Assembly: GCF_902712875.1 (NCBI RefSeq)
Contig: NZ_LR743509.1
Span: forward strand, 3,982,001 to 4,046,000
Direction: 5' to 3'
Origin: Hyphomicrobium sp. ghe19
Lineage (GTDB): Bacteria > Pseudomonadota > Alphaproteobacteria > Rhizobiales > Hyphomicrobiaceae
DNA length: 64,000 bases
Part shown: piece by piece, positions 54,735 through 62,564 of the stretch
Position numbering within the stretch: position 1 is the stretch's first letter
Layout: every line of letters begins with the position of its first letter
The notes under the pieces: generated by a model
Seen by the model: only the letters and a program-made list of their open reading frames with translations
Databases searched by the model: none
What the model was told of the DNA's origin: nothing
Translations under genes and position numbers: made by a program

Positions 54735-55838
54735 TTAGCCGCCGCAGCTCATGGTCTTGCCTCGCATTAACGCGCGACGCGGCAGATAGGCATCTCGAAG
54801 CAAAATAGCTGGCTTCTCAACGGCGAAATATAATAGCGCCGTTCCCGCCATGGTGAAGGTCGCCGCCGCCGGCCAGTAAATGATCGAGTTGCCCGCCGCC
54901 AGCGAGATTGCGACATGGATGGCCAACGGGTGAACCAAGTAAGCCGAGTACGACGATAGAGCTACGGCCGACCAAGGGACCCAACCGCCGTCGTCGCTCT
55001 TTCTTGTGCTAGTAGCAACCAGTACTGCGGCGAAGACTATCGAGACGAGCAGTGGCCACAGAGCAAAACATGTAGGGCCGCCGATCATTCGGATTGCGAT
55101 CAGACCGCCGATAGTCGCTGCTAATGTCGGAAGCGCTGAAGACGTCAGCTGACCGTAGCTGCGTGGTGAATGAATGGCGATAAAGCTCAGTGCGAATCCC
55201 ATGACGAGGCCGTCGAGCCGTAAGTGCGTTGCCGTCTGGATGTAGCCGAAGTCCATCGCCGGGTGCCGGTTCCATTCTAGCCATCTGCACAACGGTGAGA
55301 CAGCCAGTAAACCTATGCACGTGATCCAAAAATAGCGGCGCGCAGTCAGGGCAAATAGAGCGCCTGCCAGCAACGGAGCGACAAGGTAGAAGTGCTCTTC
55401 AACACATAGCGACCAGCTGACAAGGAAATAGGGAATTCTCTCGTCGTAGTTTTGGAGAAACAGCAAGTAGCCTGGATCAAATGGTTCGCCTCTCGAAAAA
55501 CGCACCGCTCCCCACGATAGTGCAAGCGCAACAAAATACGGAGGCAGTGTTCGCAACCAGCGCCGCCCCCAAAAGCGCGCGATGTTGACTTGGCCATCCA
55601 ATTGCATCTCGCGCCAATACAGGCCGCCAATGAGCCAACCGCTGAGAACGAAAAACAGGTCGACGCCGTATTGGCCATACGTTGTTACCAGAGACAGCGT
55701 TGGCAGTGGTACCGGCGACATTTGAACTGAGTGATAAATGACGACCGAGAGAAGCGCGCAAGCTCTCAGCATATCGAGAGCAGCCATTCGCGAAGGATGA
55801 GATCTCGGTATGGAATGGTTTTTCGGCAATATCTTCAT
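54735..55838 (-). CDS. OafA/YrhL-type membrane acyltransferase, probably acquired
   Basis: A 367-residue acyltransferase_3 protein with about ten hydrophobic segments. An N-terminal LRACALLSVVIYHS (catalytic-type His) and GVDLFFVLSGWLIGGL are family signatures; SWSLCVEEHFYLVAPL is the third. It moves acyl groups onto sugars of lipopolysaccharide or exopolysaccharide in the inner membrane. The ATG at 55838 was chosen over 55892. Two sampled 60-base lines (55381-55500) are 45% G+C, lower than surrounding genes, and the gene sits between direct repeats within a conserved block, so transfer is likely. Confidence 0.85.
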   Translation of the reverse strand: MKILPKNHSIPRSHPSRMAALDMLRACALLSVVIYHSVQMSPVPLPTLSLVTTYGQYGVDLFFVLSGWLIGGLYWREMQLDGQVNIARFWGRRWLRTLPPYFVALALSWGAVRFSRGEPFDPGYLLFLQNYDERIPYFLVSWSLCVEEHFYLVAPLLAGALFALTARRYFWITCIGLLAVSPLCRWLEWNRHPAMDFGYIQTATHLRLDGLVMGFALSFIAIHSPRSYGQLTSSALPTLAATIGGLIAIRMIGGPTCFALWPLLVSIVFAAVLVATSTRKSDDGGWVPWSAVALSSYSAYLVHPLAIHVAISLAAGNSIIYWPAAATFTMAGTALLYFAVEKPAILLRDAYLPRRALMRGKTMSCGG

Positions 55839-55972
55839 TCGCCCCACCCCCCTCGCCAAGGCGGGCGATAAAATCGCCGGGCATGCGCACATTGATCGTG
55901 TTCAAGGGTGCGGCGCCTGTCAAGGCGAAGTAGCCAGATAGCCCGTTATTGAACGGGATTCTGGCAAGGGCT

Positions 55973-56084
55973 GGCACCCTTAACCCGGCGGCCGGGCTTT
56001 CGCTTGCTCTTCGTCCTTCAGGACGAACTGCAATAGCAGCGTCCGCTGCAGCACCTTATTGAAGTTGTCGTCGGAGATCATCGT
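55973..56084. repeat. Right copy of the 112-bp direct repeat
   Basis: This is the functional-gene copy of the repeat at 54436-54547. It lies at the 3' end of the intact esterase-like gene (stop codon 55980-55982). Confidence 0.92.
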
Positions 56085-57071
56085 AATCAGGATTTCTCCC
56101 GTCTTGAGGCGCGCGACGGCGAGACCTTCCATGTTGTCGATCTGATCATTCATATCGGCTTCGATCAGTATCTCGCCTTCGGATGTGTGATCGGGCCTGA
56201 GGTCATCGGGCGCGATGCGCCTCAGACGCATCTTGACGCCTTCCAACCAGCGAAAGCGGCGTTCCAGTACGAAAAGCGTTCCGTCATCGAGGCTCGAAAT
56301 GTCGGTAACGTCGTAGTCGCCGATGTTTTTCAGATGGATGGTTCGCGGGCCGCTTGCCGTCCAAAGCCATCCGGTGTGATTGCGGGACGGATCGTAGAGC
56401 CGTTCTGAGAACGCGACTGGAGCGCCCTTATAGGGGCCGCCCTTCATGACAGTCAGTGCTTCGAGGCCCTGATTGGAGTGCATTTTTCTGGCGCCCGCTG
56501 GCAGCTTGAGATTTCCGCGGTCCGCCGACAGACCCGCAGGCGTCAAGTCGTAGCGCTCGATGCGATGTCTTCCTTCGAAACCGATGAGAACCGAACCTCG
56601 CTCTAAGGTTCCGCTTTCAAGGGCGATCGATTCAGAATCGTGGTCACGGCCCCTCCGAATAGGTGGCCCCGCCGTCTCCCGAAGCGGACCGATGCGGGCG
56701 TTCGTTATTCCGGCTGGGTGAGTGCCGTCGTAAACAAGCGTTCCGGTCAGCCACTCGCCGGCGTCTGAAATCGAAACAAATGTCTTTGCATGGTCGTCCA
56801 TCAGGAGGGCCGACCAGCCGCCGAATTGCGGCGCGGGCGACGTCAACTGCAGACCGCCGCGGAACGTCACCTTGGCGAGGGGCTTATCGGCTTCGAAGCG
56901 CTTGAACGACGTGATACGGCGGCTTTCAACGACGATCGGTCCAGGTTTGAGCTTCGAGATGTCCGGCTTGTCATCGGCTGTTGCTGCTCCAGCCGTGAAG
57001 CCAACAAGCGCAACGACAAAACCGCATTGCGCCACGGCGAAGCCGATGCGTCGAAAGCTGTTCAGCGACAA
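55980..57071 (-). CDS. Esterase-like activity of phytase family protein (secreted)
   Basis: About 363 residues from a TTG at 57071 with GAGGG seven bases upstream; an ATG at 57146 would overlap cobT by 65 bases. A signal peptide (MSLNSFRRIG...ATAD) precedes a beta-propeller-like domain with DHAKTFVSISDAGEW, HDSESIALE, NQGLEALTV, DVTDISSLDDGTLFVLERR and NMEGLAVARL, marks of the phytase-like esterase family (DUF3616/Phytase-like). Substrate unknown. Its last 35 codons are duplicated at 54443-54547. Confidence 0.84.
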   Translation of the reverse strand: MSLNSFRRIGFAVAQCGFVVALVGFTAGAATADDKPDISKLKPGPIVVESRRITSFKRFEADKPLAKVTFRGGLQLTSPAPQFGGWSALLMDDHAKTFVSISDAGEWLTGTLVYDGTHPAGITNARIGPLRETAGPPIRRGRDHDSESIALESGTLERGSVLIGFEGRHRIERYDLTPAGLSADRGNLKLPAGARKMHSNQGLEALTVMKGGPYKGAPVAFSERLYDPSRNHTGWLWTASGPRTIHLKNIGDYDVTDISSLDDGTLFVLERRFRWLEGVKMRLRRIAPDDLRPDHTSEGEILIEADMNDQIDNMEGLAVARLKTGEILITMISDDNFNKVLQRTLLLQFVLKDEEQAKARPPG

Positions 57072-57081
57072 GCGTCGACCC

Positions 57082-58974
57082 TCAATGAGCGCGTGCGTAC
57101 CGGCGCCGCGCCGCGACCGGCTCGTCGGCGTCAGGCTTTTCCTCAAACAGTTCGACGAGTTTTTCGGTCATCGCGCCAGCGAGCTCCGAGGCATCCGTAA
57201 TCGTGACGGCGCGCTGGTAGTAGCGCGTCACGTCATGTCCGATGCCGATGGCGATGAGTTCGACCGGCGAATGCGTTTCGATCTCGTGGATGACCTGGCG
57301 AAGATGCTGCTCGAGATAACTTCCGGAATTCACCGAAAGCGTCGAATCGTCGACAGGCGCGCCGTCCGAGATCATCATCAGGATGCGGCGCTGCTCGGGG
57401 CGATTGACGATGCGGGAATGCGCCCAAGCCAGCGCTTCGCCGTCGATGTTTTCCTTGAGCAAGCCTTCGCGCATCATCAGGGCGAGCGCGTTCTTCGAGC
57501 GGCGCCACGGCGCATCCGCCGTCTTGTAGATGATATGACGGAGATCGTTGAGGCGGCCCGGCGACGGCGGTTTTCCTGCCGCAAGCCATTCTTCGCGCGA
57601 CTGTCCGCCCTTCCAGGCCTTCGTCGTGAAGCCGAGAATTTCGACTTTGACGCCACAACGTTCGAGCGTGCGCGCGAGGATATCGGCACAGCACGCCGCG
57701 ACCATGATGGGCCGTCCGCGCATCGATCCTGAATTGTCGAGCAGCAACGTTACGACCGTGTCGCGGAAATCGGTATCGCGCTCGCGCTTGAAGGACAGCG
57801 CGCCTGTTGGATCGGTGATGATACGCGTCAGCCGCGCGGCATCGAGCTGGCCTTCCTCGAGATCGAAATCCCAGCCGCGGTTCTGCTGCGCCAAGAGACG
57901 GCGTTGCAGCTTGTTGGCAAGCTTTGCGACGGCCGCCGAGAGCGTCTTCAATTCCTTGTCGAGAAACGCGCGCAGCCGTTCGAGTTCTTCCGGCGTCGAC
58001 AGATGATCGGCGCCGACCTCTTCGTCGTAAGCGTGCGTGAAAACTTTGTAGCCGAAGGCTTCCGGGTTATCGAGAACGGTCATGTTCGGACGCCACGGTG
58101 CGGGCGTCTCGTCGTCGTTCAAATCGCCTTCGTCGAGGTCTTGCGGTTCGGTCTCGCCCGACTCCATCGTCTCCTCGGATTCCGAAAGGTCACCTTCGGA
58201 GAGCTGCTCCTCGCTCTGCTGATCCTGGCCTTCGGACGCGTCTTCGCTCTTGTCGCTCGAATCTTCGGCGCCGCCCTCGGCTGCGCCCTCGTCGCTCTCC
58301 TGCTCTTCGTCCTCGGACTGCGGCTGGTCGTTCTGATCGACCATTTCGAGGATCTTCAAAAGATCGCGGATCTGGCGGCCGAACTGCTCCTGGTTTTCGG
58401 AGAGAGTCTCGAGCCTGCTCAGAAGCTTGCCGCCACGAGATTCGATCAGCGGCCGCCAGACGTCGACGAGACCTTTCGTCGAAGGCGGCGGCGCCTGGCC
58501 GGTGATGCGTTCGCGAATGAGCAATGCAAGCGCGTCTTCGAGCGGCGCTTCGGCGCGCGTGCTGACGGTGCGAAAACGGCCATGGCTATAATGGTCTTCG
58601 AGGCGGGCCGTCAGGTTCGACGCCATTCCCGGCATGCGAGCCGATCCGACCCCTTCGACGCGCGCGCGTTCCGCCGCTTCGAACACCGCGCGTGCGGGAC
58701 CTGCCGATGGCGCGATACGGCGATGGAGCTTGGCGTCATGGCAGCCGATGCGCAGCGCCAAGCTATCGGCCCAGCCGCGCGTCAGCGCGATGTCCTTCGC
58801 GGACGGGGCGCGCGGCAGGTCGGGAATGTGCACGGCCTTGCCAGCGATATCGCCCTTGCCCGGGCCGAAATCGACCTCGACCTCGCTGTCGCCGGCAATG
58901 GCACGGACAGCAGGCCCGAGAACTCGCTTCAACGGTTCGGATGGGGCTTCGCGGCGTTTGGTCGGAAGTGTCAT
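57082..58974 (-). CDS. cobT: Aerobic cobaltochelatase subunit CobT
   Basis: This 630-residue protein has an N-terminal helical domain, a strongly acidic central stretch (about 215-295, many Glu/Asp), and a C-terminal von Willebrand A domain with metal-site [10 protein letters not shown] (Asp413) and [11 protein letters not shown]. CobT with CobS forms the AAA+ chaperone ring driving the cobalt chelatase CobN in aerobic cobalamin synthesis. It lies 33 bases after cobS. cobN is not in the window. Confidence 0.94.
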   Translation of the reverse strand: MTLPTKRREAPSEPLKRVLGPAVRAIAGDSEVEVDFGPGKGDIAGKAVHIPDLPRAPSAKDIALTRGWADSLALRIGCHDAKLHRRIAPSAGPARAVFEAAERARVEGVGSARMPGMASNLTARLEDHYSHGRFRTVSTRAEAPLEDALALLIRERITGQAPPPSTKGLVDVWRPLIESRGGKLLSRLETLSENQEQFGRQIRDLLKILEMVDQNDQPQSEDEEQESDEGAAEGGAEDSSDKSEDASEGQDQQSEEQLSEGDLSESEETMESGETEPQDLDEGDLNDDETPAPWRPNMTVLDNPEAFGYKVFTHAYDEEVGADHLSTPEELERLRAFLDKELKTLSAAVAKLANKLQRRLLAQQNRGWDFDLEEGQLDAARLTRIITDPTGALSFKRERDTDFRDTVVTLLLDNSGSMRGRPIMVAACCADILARTLERCGVKVEILGFTTKAWKGGQSREEWLAAGKPPSPGRLNDLRHIIYKTADAPWRRSKNALALMMREGLLKENIDGEALAWAHSRIVNRPEQRRILMMISDGAPVDDSTLSVNSGSYLEQHLRQVIHEIETHSPVELIAIGIGHDVTRYYQRAVTITDASELAGAMTEKLVELFEEKPDADEPVAARRRYARAH

Positions 58975-59007
58975 GAACGGCCCAGAGTAACGGCCTCGAT
59001 CAATCGG

Positions 59008-60015
59008 TCAGCTCAGCGCAACGTTTGCCGTGCTCTCGGGCAGCTCTTCGCCGAAGCAGCGCTGATAGAATTCAGCGACCAGCGGCTTTTCGAGATCATC
59101 GCATTTGTTGAGGAACGTGACCCGGAAGGCGAAGCCGATGTCGCCGAAGATCTCGGCGTTCTCGGCCCACGTCATCACGGTGCGCGGGCTCATCACCGTC
59201 GATAGATCGCCATTGATGAAGGCAGATCGCGTCAGATCCGCGACGCGGACCATGTGCGAGACCTGCTTGCGCTTGGCTTCCGTCTTGGCGAACGACTTGA
59301 CCTTCGACAGCACGATCTTTGCTTCATCGTCATGCGGAAGATAGTTCAGCGTCGCGACGATCGACCAGCGGTCCATCTGACCTTGGTTGATCTGCTGCGT
59401 GCCGTGATAGAGGCCGGACGTATCGCCGAGACCGATCGTATTCGTCGTTGCGAAGAGACGGAATGCCGGATGCGGGCGAATGACCTTCGACTGATCGAGA
59501 AGCGTCAGCTTGCCCGACACTTCGAGCACGCGCTGAATGACGAACATGACGTCGGGCCGGCCGGCGTCGTACTCGTCGAACACGAGCGCGATGTTGTTCT
59601 GCAGCGCCCAAGGAAGAATGCCTTCGCGGAACTCGGTGACCTGCTTGCCTTCCTTCAGCACGATCGCGTCCTTACCGACGAGATCGATGCGCGAGACGTG
59701 GCTATCAAGGTTGACGCGGACGCACGGCCAATTGAGGCGCGCCGCCACCTGCTCGATGTGGGTCGACTTACCGGTGCCGTGATAACCCTGGATCATCACG
59801 CGGCGGTTATGCTTGAAGCCCGCGAGGATCGCGAGGGTCACGTCCCGGTTGAAGAGATAGTCGGGATCGAGATCCGGCACGTGCGCATCAGCCTGCGAAT
59901 AGGCCGGAACCTCCAGATCGCTGTCGATATTGAATACTTGGCGGACAGACAGTTTCATGTCCGGAAGGTTGGCGACTGGCGCGCCGGCCGCGCTAGATGA
60001 CGTGCGCATTTCCAT
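59008..60015 (-). CDS. cobS: Aerobic cobaltochelatase subunit CobS
   Basis: An AAA+ ATPase with Walker [10 protein letters not shown], Walker [11 protein letters not shown], sensor FATTNTIG and an Arg finger region, matching CobS (about 335 residues from the chosen ATG at 60015). Several closely spaced starts (60030, 60015, 60009) have similar support; relatives begin shortly before the [11 protein letters not shown] segment. It forms hexamers and stacks with CobT in cobalt insertion into hydrogenobyrinate diamide. Confidence 0.93.
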   Translation of the reverse strand: MEMRTSSSAAGAPVANLPDMKLSVRQVFNIDSDLEVPAYSQADAHVPDLDPDYLFNRDVTLAILAGFKHNRRVMIQGYHGTGKSTHIEQVAARLNWPCVRVNLDSHVSRIDLVGKDAIVLKEGKQVTEFREGILPWALQNNIALVFDEYDAGRPDVMFVIQRVLEVSGKLTLLDQSKVIRPHPAFRLFATTNTIGLGDTSGLYHGTQQINQGQMDRWSIVATLNYLPHDDEAKIVLSKVKSFAKTEAKRKQVSHMVRVADLTRSAFINGDLSTVMSPRTVMTWAENAEIFGDIGFAFRVTFLNKCDDLEKPLVAEFYQRCFGEELPESTANVALS

Positions 60016-60105
60016 GGAGTTCCCGATCATATCGCCCAGTTGCCGCGTGCGCCTCCGAACAGGTGCAACTCCTGTCGGGTGCACTCGGTTCAAAGGCTCG
60101 GAGGA

Positions 60106-60729
60106 TTAGACCAGGCCAGATTGCTTCAAGTAATTATAGGCTTGGAGGATTTCGCGCAACTTTTCCTCAGACCGGCTATCTCCGCCGTTGGCATCGGGAT
60201 GGTGCATCTTCACCAATTCCTTAAAGCGCGTCTTGATATCTTGGGGTGTCGCCTCGTTGCCGAGGTCCAGAACGCGAAGCGATTTCTGTTCCAATGGCTT
60301 CAGCTGGCGGCGAAATGCGGTCGCGGCCGTCGCTGTGCGAGACGAGCGGGCTTTCCGGTTCGTTCGCTGCGTAGCGTTTACGCGGGCCTCGGCATCGGCC
60401 GTTCTTGCCTCGTCGCGCGCGCCGTTAGCCCAGGCATTTGCGCCGGTCTTCCAGGTAGGGCGGTGACCCGTCAGCGCGTCCTTGCGGAAATTGCTGACCT
60501 CGGTGTCGCTCATACCCTCGAAGTAGTTGTACTCTTGATTGTACTGGCGCACGTGGTCAATGCAGAAGCTGAAAAACTCGTTGTCGCGTCCGCGGCCCTT
60601 CGGCGCCTTGTGGCCGCCGGGCTTATCGCACCCCTTCCATTGGCAAACGGGCGCGCGCTCTTCCTTCTTGGCGCCTTGGCGCTTCGAGGAGACGCGGATG
60701 CTGTCGAAGTATTTCGATTCCAGTTTCAT
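60106..60729 (-). CDS. C-terminal J-domain protein with an N-terminal zinc-like motif
   Basis: 207 residues from the ATG at 60729. The C-terminus (about 145-207) is a J domain with the HPD motif in KMHHPDANGG. The N-terminal part has Cys-x4-Cys (CQWKGC) and FCIDH, a possible zinc-binding arrangement. The middle (about 90-145) is Ala/Arg/Thr-rich. Members of this family sit upstream of cobS in the order. As a J protein it would stimulate DnaK; the client is unknown. Confidence 0.85.
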   Translation of the reverse strand: MKLESKYFDSIRVSSKRQGAKKEERAPVCQWKGCDKPGGHKAPKGRGRDNEFFSFCIDHVRQYNQEYNYFEGMSDTEVSNFRKDALTGHRPTWKTGANAWANGARDEARTADAEARVNATQRTNRKARSSRTATAATAFRRQLKPLEQKSLRVLDLGNEATPQDIKTRFKELVKMHHPDANGGDSRSEEKLREILQAYNYLKQSGLV

Positions 60730-60878
60730 TGTCTGAATTATGAGGGTTGGCGCGGCCAGAAACAAGGCGGCAAGAAAACTCTTGATTTCTGTCCCGACTG
60801 TGCGGTCAATCCCTTAATAGGCCCTTTCGGCGCCCATCGCGGTTCTGCCGTTCAGAACATTTTCTTTAAGAGACAAAA

Positions 60879-61160
60879 ATGTCGGTTACGGGTCGAGTTC
60901 GAGAAAAGCTTATGATCGCGCTTCGTCCGACGCGGCTCGACGTTATCAATGAGTCTGAGCTGCACGCCGGCCACCGCAATTCGCCTGGAACGGGCGACAG
61001 TCATTTTCGCATCCTCGTGGTCTCCGATGTCTTTGCGGGCAAGTCGCGCATCGAGCGTCATCGCCTCATCAACGAGTTGCTAAAGGACGAACTGGCCGGC
61101 GGCATTCACGCCTTGGCACTTTCGCCCCTCGCGCCCGGCGAACCTCTGCCGAAGGGCTAA
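60879..61160 (+). CDS. bolA: BolA-family protein
   Basis: The 93-residue protein has the BolA fold signatures VINESELHAGH and SRIERHRLINELL, with the conserved His. BolA proteins partner monothiol glutaredoxins in iron-sulfur trafficking. It is the only plus-strand gene in its neighbourhood, divergent from the J-domain gene (150 bases apart) and convergent with the CorC-like gene. Confidence 0.94.
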   Translation: MSVTGRVREKLMIALRPTRLDVINESELHAGHRNSPGTGDSHFRILVVSDVFAGKSRIERHRLINELLKDELAGGIHALALSPLAPGEPLPKG

Positions 61161-61182
61161 GCGTCCAACGGTTGAAAATTCG

Positions 61183-62490
61183 TCACCGCGCAGGCCTCAC
61201 GGCGCTCGATGCAACGGTTGCTGCGTCTGATTTGGACACCGGCTTGATGCGGATTGCCGTGATTTTATTGCGGCTTTTGCGCAAAATCTCAAATCTGTAT
61301 CCGTGGAAGGTGAAGACCTGACCGGGTTCAGGGATCGTTTGGGCCTCGTGTATCACGAGCCCTGCAACGGTCGTCGCTTCATCGTCGGGCAGCTCCCAAT
61401 CCAAATGGCGATTGAGGTCGCGAATTGCAACGGTGCCATCGACGTTGACGGTTCCATCCGACTGCATACGGATGTGGCTGTCGGGCATGTCGTGCTCGTC
61501 GGTAATCTGCCCGACGATTTCTTCGAGAATGTCTTCGAGTGTGATGAGACCTTGCACCTCGCCATATTCATCGACGACGAGCGCCATCTGCGTTTTCTTT
61601 TTCAGAAACTGATTGAGCTGGTCCTTCAGCGTTGTCGTATCGGGAACGAACCACGGCTCGGACGCCGACTTCATAATGTCGAGTTTATCGGGCTGCCAGT
61701 CGGTTCGCGACAACGCCTGCAGCAGATTTTTCGTATGCAGCACGCCAACGATATTCTCGGGCTCGTCCTTCCAGAGCGGTACGCGGGTATATTGCGAGCG
61801 CAGCACCAGATCGAGGATCTTGGCCGGCGGATCGTCGACGTCGATCGTTTCCATCTTCGTCCGATGGACCATGATGTCGGCCACCTGCAGGTCGCGCAGG
61901 TCGAGCACGCCGCCGAGCATCTCGGCATCGCCCTTGGCGACCGTGCCTTCTCTCGCCTGAAGATCGATGGTGCCGCGAATTTCCTCGTGCGCCGCGAGGA
62001 TGTTCGCCTCGTCGTCGGCCTTGCCGGGCGTCCAGATTAGAATGCCGCGAACGACGAACTCAATCGCTTTCGTGAATGGCGTCAGGGCATAGATCAATAC
62101 CTGCATGACGGGCGCCACAATGAGCGCAACGCGATCGGCGTAGGCGAGGGCGTAGGTCTTCGGAAGGACAGCGGCGAAGATCACGATCAGGATCGTGATG
62201 ATGGCGGTCGCGTATGCGACGCCGACCTCGCCGTAGAGGTGCACCGCAATGTTGGAGGCGAGGGCTGCCGCCAGAACATCGACCAGCGTGTTTCCGAGCA
62301 GAACGGTGCCGATCATCTTTTCCGGCCGTGACAGCACCTTGTTCACGAGGGCGGCGGCCGTGTTGCCGTCTTCTTCGAGGGAGTGCATCCGCGCTCGGGA
62401 CGCGGCCGTGAGCGATGTCTCGCTGCCGTTGAAGAATGCCGACAACACAATCAGCAGAAAGATGGCTGCCAAGCTTATGGCTATGGTCAT
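61183..62490 (-). CDS. CorC/HlyC-type CNNM-CBS transporter
   Basis: A 435-residue protein with an N-terminal DUF21/CNNM membrane domain (about 1-180: FNGSETSLTAASR, four hydrophobic segments), a pair of CBS domains (about 200-335; MVHRTKMETID, VVDEYGEVQGLITLEDILEEIVG) and a C-terminal CorC_HlyC domain (about 350-425). The family moves divalent cations such as Mg2+ or affects their efflux. It lies 74 bases after aroKB in the same direction and may be co-transcribed. Confidence 0.9.
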   Translation of the reverse strand: MTIAISLAAIFLLIVLSAFFNGSETSLTAASRARMHSLEEDGNTAAALVNKVLSRPEKMIGTVLLGNTLVDVLAAALASNIAVHLYGEVGVAYATAIITILIVIFAAVLPKTYALAYADRVALIVAPVMQVLIYALTPFTKAIEFVVRGILIWTPGKADDEANILAAHEEIRGTIDLQAREGTVAKGDAEMLGGVLDLRDLQVADIMVHRTKMETIDVDDPPAKILDLVLRSQYTRVPLWKDEPENIVGVLHTKNLLQALSRTDWQPDKLDIMKSASEPWFVPDTTTLKDQLNQFLKKKTQMALVVDEYGEVQGLITLEDILEEIVGQITDEHDMPDSHIRMQSDGTVNVDGTVAIRDLNRHLDWELPDDEATTVAGLVIHEAQTIPEPGQVFTFHGYRFEILRKSRNKITAIRIKPVSKSDAATVASSAVRPAR

Positions 62491-62564
62491 GGTCGGGGTT
62501 CGCTGTTCCTGATCAGGGGAAGCAGCAGTCTAGCACATCAATCGGTTGCAGACGCTTAATATGC

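Noticed and set aside
57904..59205. A 433-codon plus-strand frame opposite cobT
   Set aside because: Arises from the acidic repeat region of cobT read backwards; no recognisable protein.
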